Source of the DNA: Ampelomyces quisqualis | Taxonomy: Eukaryota > Ascomycota > Dothideomycetes > Pleosporales > Phaeosphaeriaceae | Length of the DNA: 64,000 nucleotides | NCBI GenBank assembly: GCA_018398575.1 | Contig: JAGTXZ010000005.1 | Span: 2,232,001-2,296,000, forward strand | Reading direction: 5' to 3' | Shown: one piece after another, positions 23,232 to 34,093 of the stretch | How positions within the stretch are numbered: position 1 is the stretch's first letter | How the letters are laid out: every line of letters starts with the position of its first letter | Made by a program: the position numbers and the translations under genes | The notes under the pieces: model-generated | The model's database searches: none | Told to the model about the DNA's origin: nothing | Seen by the model: the letters and a program-made list of their open reading frames with translations, nothing else

Positions 23232-24361
23232 GACCCTTCACTGCATACCAATGAATGCATGGATTGACTCCGGGATAGGTAGCCGAGGGACCTCGCGCAC
23301 ATGCACAGTAGCAAGCAATGCTGAATATTGCGGATTGGCACGAGATACACGAGACGGTCTCGCAGAGCCGTTTTCTGCCGTAACGAGTTCTTAAATGATT
23401 AGTGCACCCCAGGATGGTCTGTAAATTGTTTCGGCATAGCATGATGTCACGACGAATAATGTTGTGTTCTTACGTTCACGTTGCGGACCAGTCCTACGCT
23501 GTCCAAGATGGAATTTCGGCCCATCGTCGAGAGGAACCGCAGACGATGAGACGGTGCGTCCACAATTCTTTCTGTGTCGTCCTCGTTCCTCCAATTCAAC
23601 CTATCTTTCGCGGTATTGAACAACCTCAGGAGTAACGAACGCACTGCCCGGCCTTGCTCCACATCGGCTTGGTTGCCAGATCCCAGATTCTAGATGAGGG
23701 TGTCGAACAACAGCGAAAACCAGCTTTTGGCCACTCTGTAAAAGCTTGCATGAGGAGATGTCGCCCCTCGACGAGCAGGCAGTTTCACACGAGGATGGGG
23801 CTGAGGTTGTGCCCTTCGGCTTACCCTTTCGGTCCAATTACCCCAGCCCAAGGGCAAGTACATAACCGATAACCGATGGTCAAGCTCCCGCGTCTAAGCA
23901 CCACCCCGTCACCCCGTCTTGGTAATAACGTCGCATCAGCAAGGGCGTAGTATCTGTTAACGGCGAGCATATCTTTGCGCGCCCACCGCGAGTAAGCAGG
24001 CATTGGCCGGCAAAAGCATCGGCACATGTAACCCACGAACCAAACGCTGAGACGTCGTGCAGATCACTTCACAAGCTTGTCAACAAGTCCTGATCCTTGC
24101 CCTTTAACCCCGCAAACAGCGCCGCTTATGTACAAGCTCAACCCCAGACTACGCGAGATCCACAGCCAAGGAGACGGTTACACGATGTCGCCACGAGGGC
24201 TCGGGCTTAGGTTACTCCGAGATGCATAAAGACTGTTGTGTAGCCGGTGCGGTCGTTATCGTGGTGTCCTGTGATCACGCTCGTCAATCTCCCAACTCCC
24301 AGGACAACCATCTCCAAGAACAACCCCGCGACACCAAAGCACGACGATCTAGCTTGAAACA
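23232..24361. other. Intergenic region
   Basis: No convincing gene between two plus-strand genes. Short open frames on both strands have no protein-like features. The 3' part (about 24200-24361) is probably the promoter and leader of the permease gene; the 80 bases before its ATG are CA-rich, which is usual for fungal leaders. Confidence 0.5.
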
Positions 24362-26027
24362 ATGGCGGCGACAGCAGATGTGAAGAACGACCCGGCTTTT
24401 GTGCACGATCGGACTGAGGATGTCGCTGAGAAGGTATCGAATTCGTCAGGTGCTGGAGAGCTCGAAGCGCAACACGTTGAACTTGACGAGTCAGAATCCG
24501 CCAGGGTGCTCAGGAAGGTCGATATGCGACTCGTGCCCTTGTTGAGTCTTTTGTATTTGGTCGCTTTCATCGATCGCAGCAACAGTAAGTTCTGTTCTGC
24601 CGGCCATAGGCGATGGCAGAGACGATAAATTGGACGGATCGCTAACACCGCCAAGTCGGTAATGCGAAGATTGCGGGCATGACGAAAGATCTAAACATGC
24701 CGGATAACTCTCTTCAATACAATACAGCTGTGACGATTTTCTTCGTACCTTACACGCTGCTCGAAGTGCCTAGTAACATCATCCTCAAGAAGATGAGGCC
24801 GTCGTACTGGATGGCGATTCTCATGTTCTCATGGGGAACTGTTATGACTCTTATGGGCGTTGTTTCCAGCTATGGTGGATTGCTTGCTGGTCGATTCTTC
24901 TTGGGTGTGACCGAGGTATGTGGCACAGCATCTGACCTGATCCCGGATACTAAGACCTACAGGCTGGATTTTTCCCAGCAGCGACCTTCCTGTTGACAAT
25001 CTGGTACCGACGTTTCGAACTCCAGCGTCGTATGGCCGTCTTCTACATCGCTGCTTCGCTCGCTGGAGCCTTTTCAGGTCTTTTGGCCTACGGCATCCAG
25101 AAACTCGACGGACGAGCCAACTTGGGAGGATGGTCTTATATTTTCATAATTGAAGGACTTATACCGGTAGCTTTGAGTCTCGTGATATGGAAAATCCTCC
25201 CAGATAGCCCAGAAACCGCAGCGTTTCTCACGCAACCCGAACGCGATCTCCTGGTGCGTCGCCTGGCGAACGACACTTCCTCAGGCGCAGGAAAAACAAC
25301 CAACAGCGACAAGATTGACAAAAGTCACATCATGGCCGGACTTTCAGACTGGAAGATTTGGGCGGCTACCGTCATCTTCTGGGGCAACACAGTCGGTGTC
25401 TACGGCTTCACGGCTACCGTCCCCACTGTTATCAACGGTCTCGGATACTCGAGCGCAAATGCACAACTCCTTACCATCCCGATTTACGTTTTTGCGGCCA
25501 TTGTCACGCTCATCTGGGCTTGGGGCTCCGATCTCACTCAAATTCGATCTCCGTGGATTATAGCAGGCTATTCAATCGCAATTTGCGGCTTCATCGCCCA
25601 ACTCGCTATTCCACACCCCAGATACCCTGGTCTCACGTACGGTTTTCTGTTCCCTGTAGCTGCAGGCCTATACTGCCCCTTCACATGCCTCGTCTCCTGG
25701 GTCGGTAACTCACTAGCTCCCAGCTCCAAGCGCGCAGTTGGCATGGCTTTGCTCATTTCTGTGGGCAACATGGGAGGAATCATGGGCTCCAACATCTACC
25801 TTGCGCGAGAGGCGCCCAAGTACACTACTGGCTTCTCTGCTAGCTTGGCTATGTGCTGCGCTGCTAATATTATGACGCTAGTGTTAAGATGGGCGTATGC
25901 GAGGGAGAACAAGAAGAAGGATGCTATGTTTGCAGATCTTGGAGAGGAGGGGATCAGGGCGAAGTACTCGGACGATGAGCTGATGCAGATGGGTGATAAA
26001 TCGCCCTTCTTCAGATATACTTTATAG
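24362..26027 (+). CDS. MFS permease, anion:cation symporter (allantoate/nicotinate-like) family
   Basis: Exons 24362-24584, 24656-24915 and 24963-26027 give 515 residues. The first splice restores FIDRSN-IGNAKIAGM, the typical loop after the first membrane segment of the ACS (Dal5/Tna1-like) family; the second joins GVTEAGFFPA. The N-terminal 55 residues are cytosolic and acidic, then about 12 hydrophobic segments follow (LVPLLSLLYLVAFIDR first, ending near LRWAYARENKKKD). The C-terminus ends with GDKSPFFRYTL, similar in style to relatives. Members import organic anions such as nicotinate, allantoate, pantothenate or biotin precursors; the substrate cannot be assigned. The permease at 30293-32134 belongs to the same family. 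Confidence 0.93.
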
Positions 26028-27968
26028 AAGAGCAAGTAATATGATAGAATACACGGAGGGATTAAAAACTAAGCTACCACTCCAGAACCCCTGGAACATG
26101 ATTGAATGGGTCAAGTGGTACAGTGTCACCTCAATTTCCCGTAAGGGTTGTAGAAATAACCACCCAGCAGGCCCATCTGAAGTATAACGACGCCCCAAGT
26201 GCCTTGTAACTACTTCCAAGTGCCACAGATCTCTTCTTGCTGCTTTAATTCGACCTGTCTCATATTGTTTTACACTTTCTCGAACTTGAACAGATGATAC
26301 CCATCATCCCCATAAGGCTTTCTTCCTAGCGCCCTCGCTCTGCCAGCCAATACCCATCCCAAAAGCCACCTCCCAACTGCAGTCGTAATCTCAACCACCA
26401 TATTGAACTAGGTACCCTTCCACATCTTGAATTCCTCCACAGATCCCTGTACCCTCAATGTACCCATAATGATCGCGATCAAGCTCACGTCCACCGCTCC
26501 TTTCGCGCTCTACACACAATCCTGCAGACCTTCGGATCGTTGCTGGCGCGTAAATACGACGAGCACACTCCTAGCCCTTTCTTAGCTACCTAGACATGGG
26601 CTGATTAGGTTAAATCAATATTTAGAAGGCAAAGCTAAGTATTTGATACTAAAATGGACCACTACATAGCCTATCACTCTAGCTTTACTAGTATAACTCC
26701 ACCTTCTAGGAGTTACTACTATGCTTACAGACCTCCCTATCCGCTATTCAGTACTTATTACTTGGGAGCCGTAGGCTGTAGCCGTACACCATAGTAGTAC
26801 TGCCTACTGCTAGCGATAGACTTGGCAGTTCTATCTACAATAGTTTAGTAGCTACCGTTAGCTTTACATGTTGCTCTAGCAGGATCGTTAATGCTTCACC
26901 ATCTATGGCCAGGCTCCCGATCCGAGAATTTGGGGTATAAATAAACTAATCGCGCTTAGCCACAACCTTCATATACCGTATGTCCGAACTTTACTACCCT
27001 GCGCACCATGTGAAGAGAATCGGGTCATTTTGTGGATTTCTTTAGGCTTAAACGGGACAGTAAACACGAATTTAAGGTCATCATCACAAAAGGCATTGCA
27101 TCGACTCCAAGTACGAGCCAAGTCACCCGACCCACAAAGACAAACCAAGTCTATCCAACAACACGAATGGCTCAAGCCTCTTACCTTTACCTGCCACTAA
27201 GCCACTTTATCTTTTCTCTTACCCCATCCCCAACTCAAAACACCGCGCAACTAACCCTACACCTCCATCCTCACCCCCACCAAAGCCAAAGCCAAACCAT
27301 TACCCCTTTCCCACCACCTCCACTACACCCCACTGAACCCCGCCCTTCTCGCCCTCACACAACACAACCGCTTCTTACGCCACAGAATTCACCCCCCTCA
27401 CCTCCCCCCGCCAAACCACCCACACACCTCAACGCATCTCCCCCCGCGTAACAAAAAAACATCCATCGCAACGCGCCACAGATATTTTCCGCACCCGCCA
27501 TGCGATCGAACCATTCCAACACAATGAAAATTCTTGCCTTGTCGTACAAGAATACAATCATCTGGTCTTTTGTCCTCGCGTATGATGTAGCCGGTCGACA
27601 TCGCAACCTTCTCATGGTCGCAGGAGGCTAGTCTTTTTTTTTCGGCGAGGTGGTTGGCTAGTGGGCTGGTGGGGTATGCGCCTGAGGGAGTAGCGCACGA
27701 GAGATGAGCTGGAGGGTGGGGGGATGGATGAGGTGTTTGATGAGTTGGTGTGGGGTGAGAAGGGGTTTCGGGTGTTGAGGCTGGAGGGGAGGGGTGTGGG
27801 AGGGGTGCGGTTGTGAAGTTTGCGTGGATACCGAGGGAGAGGTACGGTCTTATTTTGGACTCGCAAGGGTACGAGAAGAAGCTGTTCGCTTGACGGCTGT
27901 GGAGTGGTTTTGGACACTATTGGCACGGAGACTGCATGAGTGCTAAACTTATACTCAGCGCGCCCTTT
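26028..27968. other. Intergenic region with composition shifts and a degraded repeat
   Basis: No credible gene. Bases about 26560-26900 look like a piece of decayed repeat. Bases about 27200-27470 are C-rich and almost G-free on the plus strand, while about 27640-27870 are G-rich and C-poor. The open frames across both stretches encode Pro/His/Thr-rich low-complexity peptides and are better explained by base composition. Confidence 0.5.
26560..26900. repeat. Short relic of a RIP-decayed repeat
   Basis: This stretch is rich in CTA/TAG words and lacks open frames, unlike its flanks, and has the same texture as the transposon remnants at the right end of the window. The edges are approximate and I could not assign it to an element class. 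Confidence 0.4.
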
Positions 27969-29930
27969 CTACATGAATAAGACCTGCTGAAGTCCCACTT
28001 CTGTCTCTGCTTCCACCTCGTTCTGCCCATACTCATCGCCATCAATCGCAGCATCCCATATACACTCCATTGACGATCTAGCACACGGCGCGCATATGAT
28101 CCCTTCATCAGCACTCCTACAAGATTCAATGCCCAATCCCTTCAACTCACATGTCCTACAAACACGCAGCTGGTTGCTCATTATTACTTCAGCTCTAAAT
28201 GACTCGTCGTCGATGTATTGGTAGTCAATGTTGCTGAAGCGCCAATAGTCGTCTGAATCGTACATTTTCTGGTCAACGGGTGTTTCTTCACCGTACATAT
28301 ATGGCGGAATGTACGATGTCCCCGAAGGAAATGTTTCGCGCATGACGAGGAATTTTCCATTGTGTGATTTGAGCATCGTGGCGATTCTGTAGATGGTGGG
28401 TCGGTCGAGAAGGACAGTTGAAAAGAGGCGATCCTGTTCTGCAGGGTGTGCGATAGCAAAGAGCCGGAACATGGAGTGGTGGGAGAAATGTAGATGGACT
28501 TCGAAGCCGGGTTGTATCGAAGGTGGCATGCAAGTTGCAACGAGAGTGGTAATGGAGTGGAATGCTACATCCGCCATGGAGCGCATGTCGGGACCCGAGT
28601 TCAAAGATAGTGCAGCGTCGAGCATTTTCAGCGTCTTGAGTGATGGCGGGAAGCCATTTGCTCGCAAGTAGTAGTTGAGATGCGATTCAAAGCCGAGTTC
28701 CAAGGTCTCGAGCTTGGTCAGAGAGCGCAATTTTGTGGCACCATCAGGGTCGCGGTCACGAGCAGGTATATAGTCCAGCTGGCCACCTACGTGGACGAGT
28801 CGTTGGAGTGATTCTGCTTGCCGTTGCAATGCAGCAAGGAACTGTGCAGATGATGTACGCTTCTTCGGGTCCATGCTCGGGCTGCAACCGAAGACATGCA
28901 GTCGCTCACCAATTGAAAGCTCTTTCAACGCCTTGGGTAGGCTCAAAACGACATCGAGAAATTGTACATCGACATTGCACTCGACGAGCGTTAGTGACTG
29001 TAGCGGTGTCGAATTTTGTTTTGCTGCAACCATCTCTTCATCCATGTCTGCTTCGAAGTTCAAACACGAAAGCGTAATGCTCTTCAGTGTTGGATGAAAG
29101 AACATTGCCTTCGCATTTCCTAGGACAAACTTCCTGTCTCCCGAACCATGTCCATGCAACGTCACTATCACAAGTCAGCCTGTACCCCCCACGAGATCAT
29201 ACTTCGCCTCAAAAGATCTTGATCCTGTGAAAAGACCATCATGCACCCAACGAGCCAACAATCCAAACTCACATCTCTGCAACATCGGCACCGTCCTCCC
29301 CACCCCCACCCTCTCATACACACTCCCCGCCAACAAACCCCCATAATCAATCCTACACCACCCATCAAAAAACACCCCATTCCTCCACTCCTCATTATTC
29401 GGACACGGGCTCTCAACATGCAACTCCCTCAGTCCTCCCATCAACCCCAGAAAATGATTCAACTCCTCAATCCCCTCTTTCTGTTCGTCCGTATACCTTA
29501 CCGCCAGAGTCCGCACATACGATACCCGCTCTTCCCGACTATCCAGCGCCTGCGCGATATACCGCGCGTGCCGACCCGTCAGCACGAGCATATCACGCCA
29601 TATAAACGGCTCCACGAGGTCTTGGAAGCGCTGACATGTTGATGCGAGGAAGCACAGCGCTTCGCGAGAGTCGATGTGGTCGATGATGTTGAGCAGGAGC
29701 TCGTCGACAAGCGAGAGGAGGCTTGATGGTGTGGCCGCATGTTGTGTGACGCTGGGGGCTTGGCGGGACATTTTGAACTGGGGGCCGGAGTGGCGGGTTT
29801 TGCGCTTTTTGGCTCCTGCGAATGAGATGTTGGGCATGGACTTTTGGGGGATGGAGGAGGGATTTGGCGGGGGATATTGTTTGGATGCGGGTGGCCGATG
29901 GGTCGGTACGAAGTTGAGCTTTGACGTCAC
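27969..29930 (-). CDS. F-box protein
   Basis: Two exons, 29930-29273 and 29164-27969, joined by a 108-bp intron (GTGAGT...GATAG), give 617 residues. A shorter intron ending at 29225 was excluded because it brings a stop into frame. The F-box is near residues 68-115: SLLSLVDELLLNIIDHIDSREALCFLASTCQRF then LVEPFIWRDMLV. After it come leucine-rich-type stretches (PTLKSITLSCLNFE, LQSLTLVECNVD, LKELSIGERL, TKLETLELGFE), suggesting an irregular LRR-like substrate-binding part. F-box proteins link SKP1-cullin ubiquitin ligases to targets. The end has a cluster CRTCELKGLGIESC with more Cys downstream, a possible metal site. Start choice is uncertain; later ATGs at 29837 and just beyond are possible. 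Confidence 0.85.
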
Positions 29931-30292
29931 GGGGCTAGTACTCGATTGGGTGAATAGTCACGTGGCTCGCGATAATTCGTGGTTGACTACAGGTCATGTC
30001 AGGTTTCAGGGCACCTTGCCACCTGCCTACCTTCACGGTATAGAGAAAATCTGCTAGACATAGCATAGTGCTGCTCCAAGCCCTCAAAATCGTATTAGTC
30101 TTTCTTTAGCGATAGAGCTACGGTGTATGTCTAGCATCGCGATCTATTGCCGGGCCCGGGGCTGGCAAAATTGGAAAGGCCGTGCCGTAAGTGATCTACC
30201 AGTGACACGATAATCTTAGTGCAGATTCACGTCTTGCATGGTTATTGTGCTGATGGATGGCATCTCTCCCCCCATCAACCAGTTACCATGGT
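29931..30292. other. Intergenic region
   Basis: A 362-base gap between two minus-strand genes. It should contain the F-box promoter and the 3' UTR of the permease. One CACGTG lies at 29959-29964, about 30 bases upstream of the F-box start. Nothing else was recognised. Confidence 0.5.
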
Positions 30293-32134
30293 CTAAATGG
30301 TGTACATATATCTCGGGTTATTCTCGCCCATCTCAGCAATCTCCTCCTCAGTCTTGCCCTCCATCAGGTAATCATACTTGCCCTCACGCTTCTTCTTGTT
30401 CTGAATTCGAAAGTAGAAGTGGAGCGCGGTGTACAACGCGATTCCCACCGACAGCAAGCCAATGGTAGCGCCGTATCCAGGGTAGTATTGTGGTGCAGTA
30501 TCTGTGCTGTAGAGGAAAGGCGATACAACACCAGAGATGTTGCCGATCGTGATCTGCATACCGCTAGCGAATGCCCGTTTGCCGTAGCGGGGGTTGTTGT
30601 TGTTGATCCAGGTGAATGCGGCGCCGGTAGATACCCAGAGACCGAGCGCGACGATAAAGGTACCGATATAGCTCAGCACAAGTCCCTTATTGATGATCAG
30701 GAAAATGTAGCCAAGCATGCTAACGGCCAAGCCGCCGATGCAGAATATACCCTTTTGCTGAATCTTGTCTCCATACCACGCGCAGCCAATATACGCTGCA
30801 AAGCCGGCGAAGTAGACCGGAATAGTCATCGCCTGGACGACCTGGTTACTCCAACCACCGCCCATACCAGCGATGATCGTAGGAAGGAAGACCGAGAAGC
30901 TGTACAACATGCCGAGGCCAACAAACTGACCGATAGCATACGCGTAAGTCTTCCAGTCCTTTGCTCCGTCCCGCACATCCCTCTTGTTCATCTCTTGGCC
31001 GGACTTGGTTTGTCCGATTTCGGACATGCGGAGTGTGACAAGGTTGCGGCGATCTTGCTCCGTGAGGAATTTGGCCGTCTCTGGGCTGTTGGGAAGAACA
31101 AAAGGTGTGACAACGGCGGTTATGATCGTCGGTATACCGTTGATCAGGATGATCTAGCAGAGCGAAGCTTAGTGACAGTCTTAACCGCAGTTGAGTACAG
31201 GGTTCTTACCCATCGCCATCCGGACCATCCAGCAGCTCCATCCAGCTCTCCAATCGCGTACGCAACAAGTCCTCCGAGAGCACCGGAGATAGCGCTGGTG
31301 CCATAGAAGTATGCTTGACGCAAAGCCAGGTTACGTTTGTTATAGACTAGGGAAGTATCAGTATGCTTTCTATATGGGATTTCGGGCAACTTACACATGG
31401 AAAGGTACAGAATGACGCCTGGGAAGAGACCTGCTTCAAAAATACCAAGCAAAAGTCTGCAAGCGACAAGCGCAGCGAAGTTGTTCACGAAGGCGCTGAA
31501 GGTAGCTACCAGGCCCCAACAGAACACCAGTCCAGCAAGATAGCGCGCAGGCTGCATTCTCTTGATGATCATATTTGATGGGGTTTCGAAGATCTGATGT
31601 GGCAGTCAGAACGTGCCTTTCTGATGGCGAAAATACTGCTTACAACGTAGGTGACGAATAACAGCGAGACAGCGAGTTGATACTGATTGCCGCTCATGCC
31701 GAGATCGCGTTCCAACCCATAGAGTTTTGCGTTACCGATGTTCACCCGGTCCATGAAGTTCATCAAGTAGATCCAGCATACTATGAGACGTTAGTAAGGC
31801 TCAAAGAGCGGGCATTGTACTTGTGTCTGCTTCTACTCCGCATGTCATCTTAGCTAGGACTTGAAATGCGCTTCGAGGAGCTTTTCAGTAATCAGAGCCA
31901 TTGCCGACTTTGAGACAGCAAGTACATTGAAATGGGAACCTTACCCATGGGGATGATACGAACATCAAGCTTCTTTAAGAGCCTCTTTTCAGTCTCTTTA
32001 TCGACAGCCGCAGACGAGCCAATCTTCTCAACATCCTCAGTCCTCGAAGGTGGCGTGCCAGGTGAGCTTGGATCGATATACTTCTCATTGAGCACCGACG
32101 CCGGAACGGCTGCGTCATTGATGTTGTTGTCCAT
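30293..32134 (-). CDS. MFS permease, anion:cation symporter family, second copy
   Basis: Five exons (32134-31945, 31780-31644, 31593-31395, 31346-31210, 31153-30293) give 507 residues. Splicing rebuilds the family motifs: PM-VCWIYLMNFMDRVNIGNAK, FVTYV-IFETPSN, YLSM-FYNKRNLALRQ and GWRW-IILINGIP. The first intron is long for this genome (164 bp) but has a perfect TACTAAC branch site. Twelve hydrophobic segments are expected; the tail (KREGKYDYLMEGKTEEE, then NPRYMYTI) is typical of the Dal5/Tna1-like ACS family. It shares family and overall plan with the gene at 24362-26027 but differs in sequence and intron positions, so it is an old paralogue rather than a local copy. Substrate unknown. It is divergent from the AROM gene across 2 kb. 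Confidence 0.92.
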
Positions 32135-34093
32135 GGAGAGTGACGCAGAAACTGATCCGTATCGTTGACAAAGCTAATTGGGGAGGCAGCGAAGGTGTCG
32201 GTCGCTCTTGCGAAAAGAAAATCGAGACCGATCGCTGGCGAGCCTTGCGCTTTATACTCTACCATGATGACGGGAGACGTGCCAACCCCACGGGGTATAT
32301 GACACGAAATGCCACGCTTCCCGAGTCCTTGGGAGGCGCCGTTGACGTCGCCTAACCACGCCGGGTTGCTAAACCTCGTCGAGATCCACTGCAGACGCAC
32401 GATAATCCGGTCGTCCGTGAGTTGCTAATGGAAGGCGGTCTTGTTGCCGGATGGGGACTATTACAGGTCTTGCCGTGCTGGAAGCAGATAAGTAGTAGAT
32501 TCAATGCTTGGGTATATGGATTGTGATGTTGTGGAGCCCCCGAAACGGATTTTTCACTCTTGCCGCTGCAGGTGCAAGCGAATGATCAGCATTTCGATAA
32601 CCTTTTTCTGTGGCTTCAACCATCGCTAGCCACAGCATCTGAATAGCGGTAGTAAGATGCTGAAAATGCTGTTTTGCTTGATGCTCATAGACGTTGAATA
32701 ATATCACATCCCTGTCCTAGGCTTGAGCTGGAATGCCGGATGCCCAAGAGGAGGCTCCTTGGTGGGAAGGCTAAAAGGCAACGCGAGATGTTGTTTGGTC
32801 GAGGTATCCACTTTGTCTGGAAAGAACGGCACCTCTGAGGTCTTTTACTGACATGTACACTTGGCTCAGGCGTGGCGCTCCCTCTGATTGTGGCTGCTAG
32901 GAAGCACCAAGATCCTGCCAGGGGCTTAGCGTACGTAAGCCGCCTTGGCCGTCTATACTTGCGACCACTCCGTCATGTTCACGGCGCAGGCGGCTCAAAG
33001 TGTTGCGAAGTAGTAATAGACAGACCCTTAAGGTGAGGAAACCTGCTGCGGTATGGCCGTGGTATTGACTATGTGATGCTCACTCTGAGCCGTCCTGTTA
33101 AGTTGCCATTGAATGACCCATGTAGGCAGCCAAGAAGGATCTCATCAAGGAGTGGAACGTGAGATAATTTGCACGTCAGATAGGGGTGCGGCGGATGGTC
33201 TTGAGCTTCATCTCGCAAGGGCGCATGGGGTTCTCAACAGCCAGTGAAGGGAGGATGTCGCACGCGGCGAAGGGCAGGCGGAAGTGGGAAGACGTTGAGG
33301 GTATAACGTGTCACTAGGACTCGGCGCATCAGAGAGTCAGGGTCCGCATATCTGGGCACCAGGGGATGTCCGATGTCTGGGGAAGACAAAGTCCGAGTGG
33401 TGTTTGTGGGGGTGCGAGTTGGATCTGGGGTTAGTCAGCCGCAATCCGCTCCACCCGTATCTGGCACGATGTGGTCTTGGCGCCCTGCTCGTCACGTGCC
33501 CCCGCTGCTGAACGGCGCTGCTCGTCACGTGCCCCCGCTGCTGAACGGCGCTGCTCGTCACGTGCCCTCGCTGCTGAACGGCGCTGCTCGTCACGTGTCC
33601 TGGCTGCTGAAAGGCGCTACATCCGCTGACTTCACAAGACCAGGCGCCAAGTAGGTTCAAATTGGATCCGATGCAAATCTTCCGTGTCATGTAAAACGCT
33701 TTCATCAGTGTTCTGTGACCCTGTCTTTCCCCTCCAGTCTCGGCACGTGCAAGAAGGCGCCGTTTCTTTGCCTTTGGCCTGGAGTCTCTTGAAGGCTTCG
33801 GCAGCGTCAGTACCCCAGGTTGTGATGAGAGACTCTGCGATTATTCATGTGCGAACAAAACTCCCTCCTAAGCACCAATAGGATGCGAGAATGCAGAGGA
33901 ACAACAAAATGGCGGGTTGGTGGGGCACTTAGTCAACAGCCCTCCAACGAGCGACTCTCACACAACGCCCTCCACACCCTTCCCCTGTACAATGCGTCTG
34001 GAGTCGCACTTCTGAACGCCAATTGCATCTTTCCTGTACTCTGGTGTGCTCTTCCCACGCGGCTCCTGGCGGAGTGGACAGTCATAGCCCCCA
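32135..34093. other. Long divergent intergenic region
   Basis: Nearly 2 kb between the permease start and the AROM start. It contains the 33-bp CACGTG repeat array at 33488-33619 and a further CACGTG at 33744-33749. Open frames over the array encode 11-residue repeats on both strands only because 33 is a multiple of three. I see no gene or RNA. Confidence 0.55.
33488..33619. repeat. Four 33-bp tandem repeats, each with a CACGTG motif
   Basis: Units start at 33488, 33521, 33554 and 33587. The first two are identical, the third has one change, and the fourth has diverged. Each unit contains GTCACGTG with the palindrome CACGTG at 33493, 33526, 33559 and 33592, exactly 33 bp apart (about three helical turns). 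CACGTG is the core site for bHLH factors of the Pho4/Cbf1 type. The array lies about 475 bases upstream of the AROM start and could be regulatory, or it could be a minisatellite that happens to include the motif. Confidence 0.9.

Noticed and set aside
27032..27451. Pro/His/Thr-rich plus-strand frame
   Set aside because: The C-rich, G-poor base composition removes stop codons in this frame; no motif or splice context supports a gene.
29225..29272. Short 48-bp intron in the F-box gene
   Set aside because: Its borders look normal, but joining there gives an immediate stop; the 108-bp intron to 29165 restores a sensible frame.
24362..32134. Two permeases plus an F-box gene as a metabolic gene cluster
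   Set aside because: No backbone biosynthetic enzyme, regulator or tailoring enzymes lie between or beside them; they appear to be ordinary neighbours.
33337..33705. Open frames on both strands across the 33-bp repeats encoding 11-residue repeats
   Set aside because: The repeat length is a multiple of three, so any frame without a stop in the unit stays open; there is no other gene-like feature around it.
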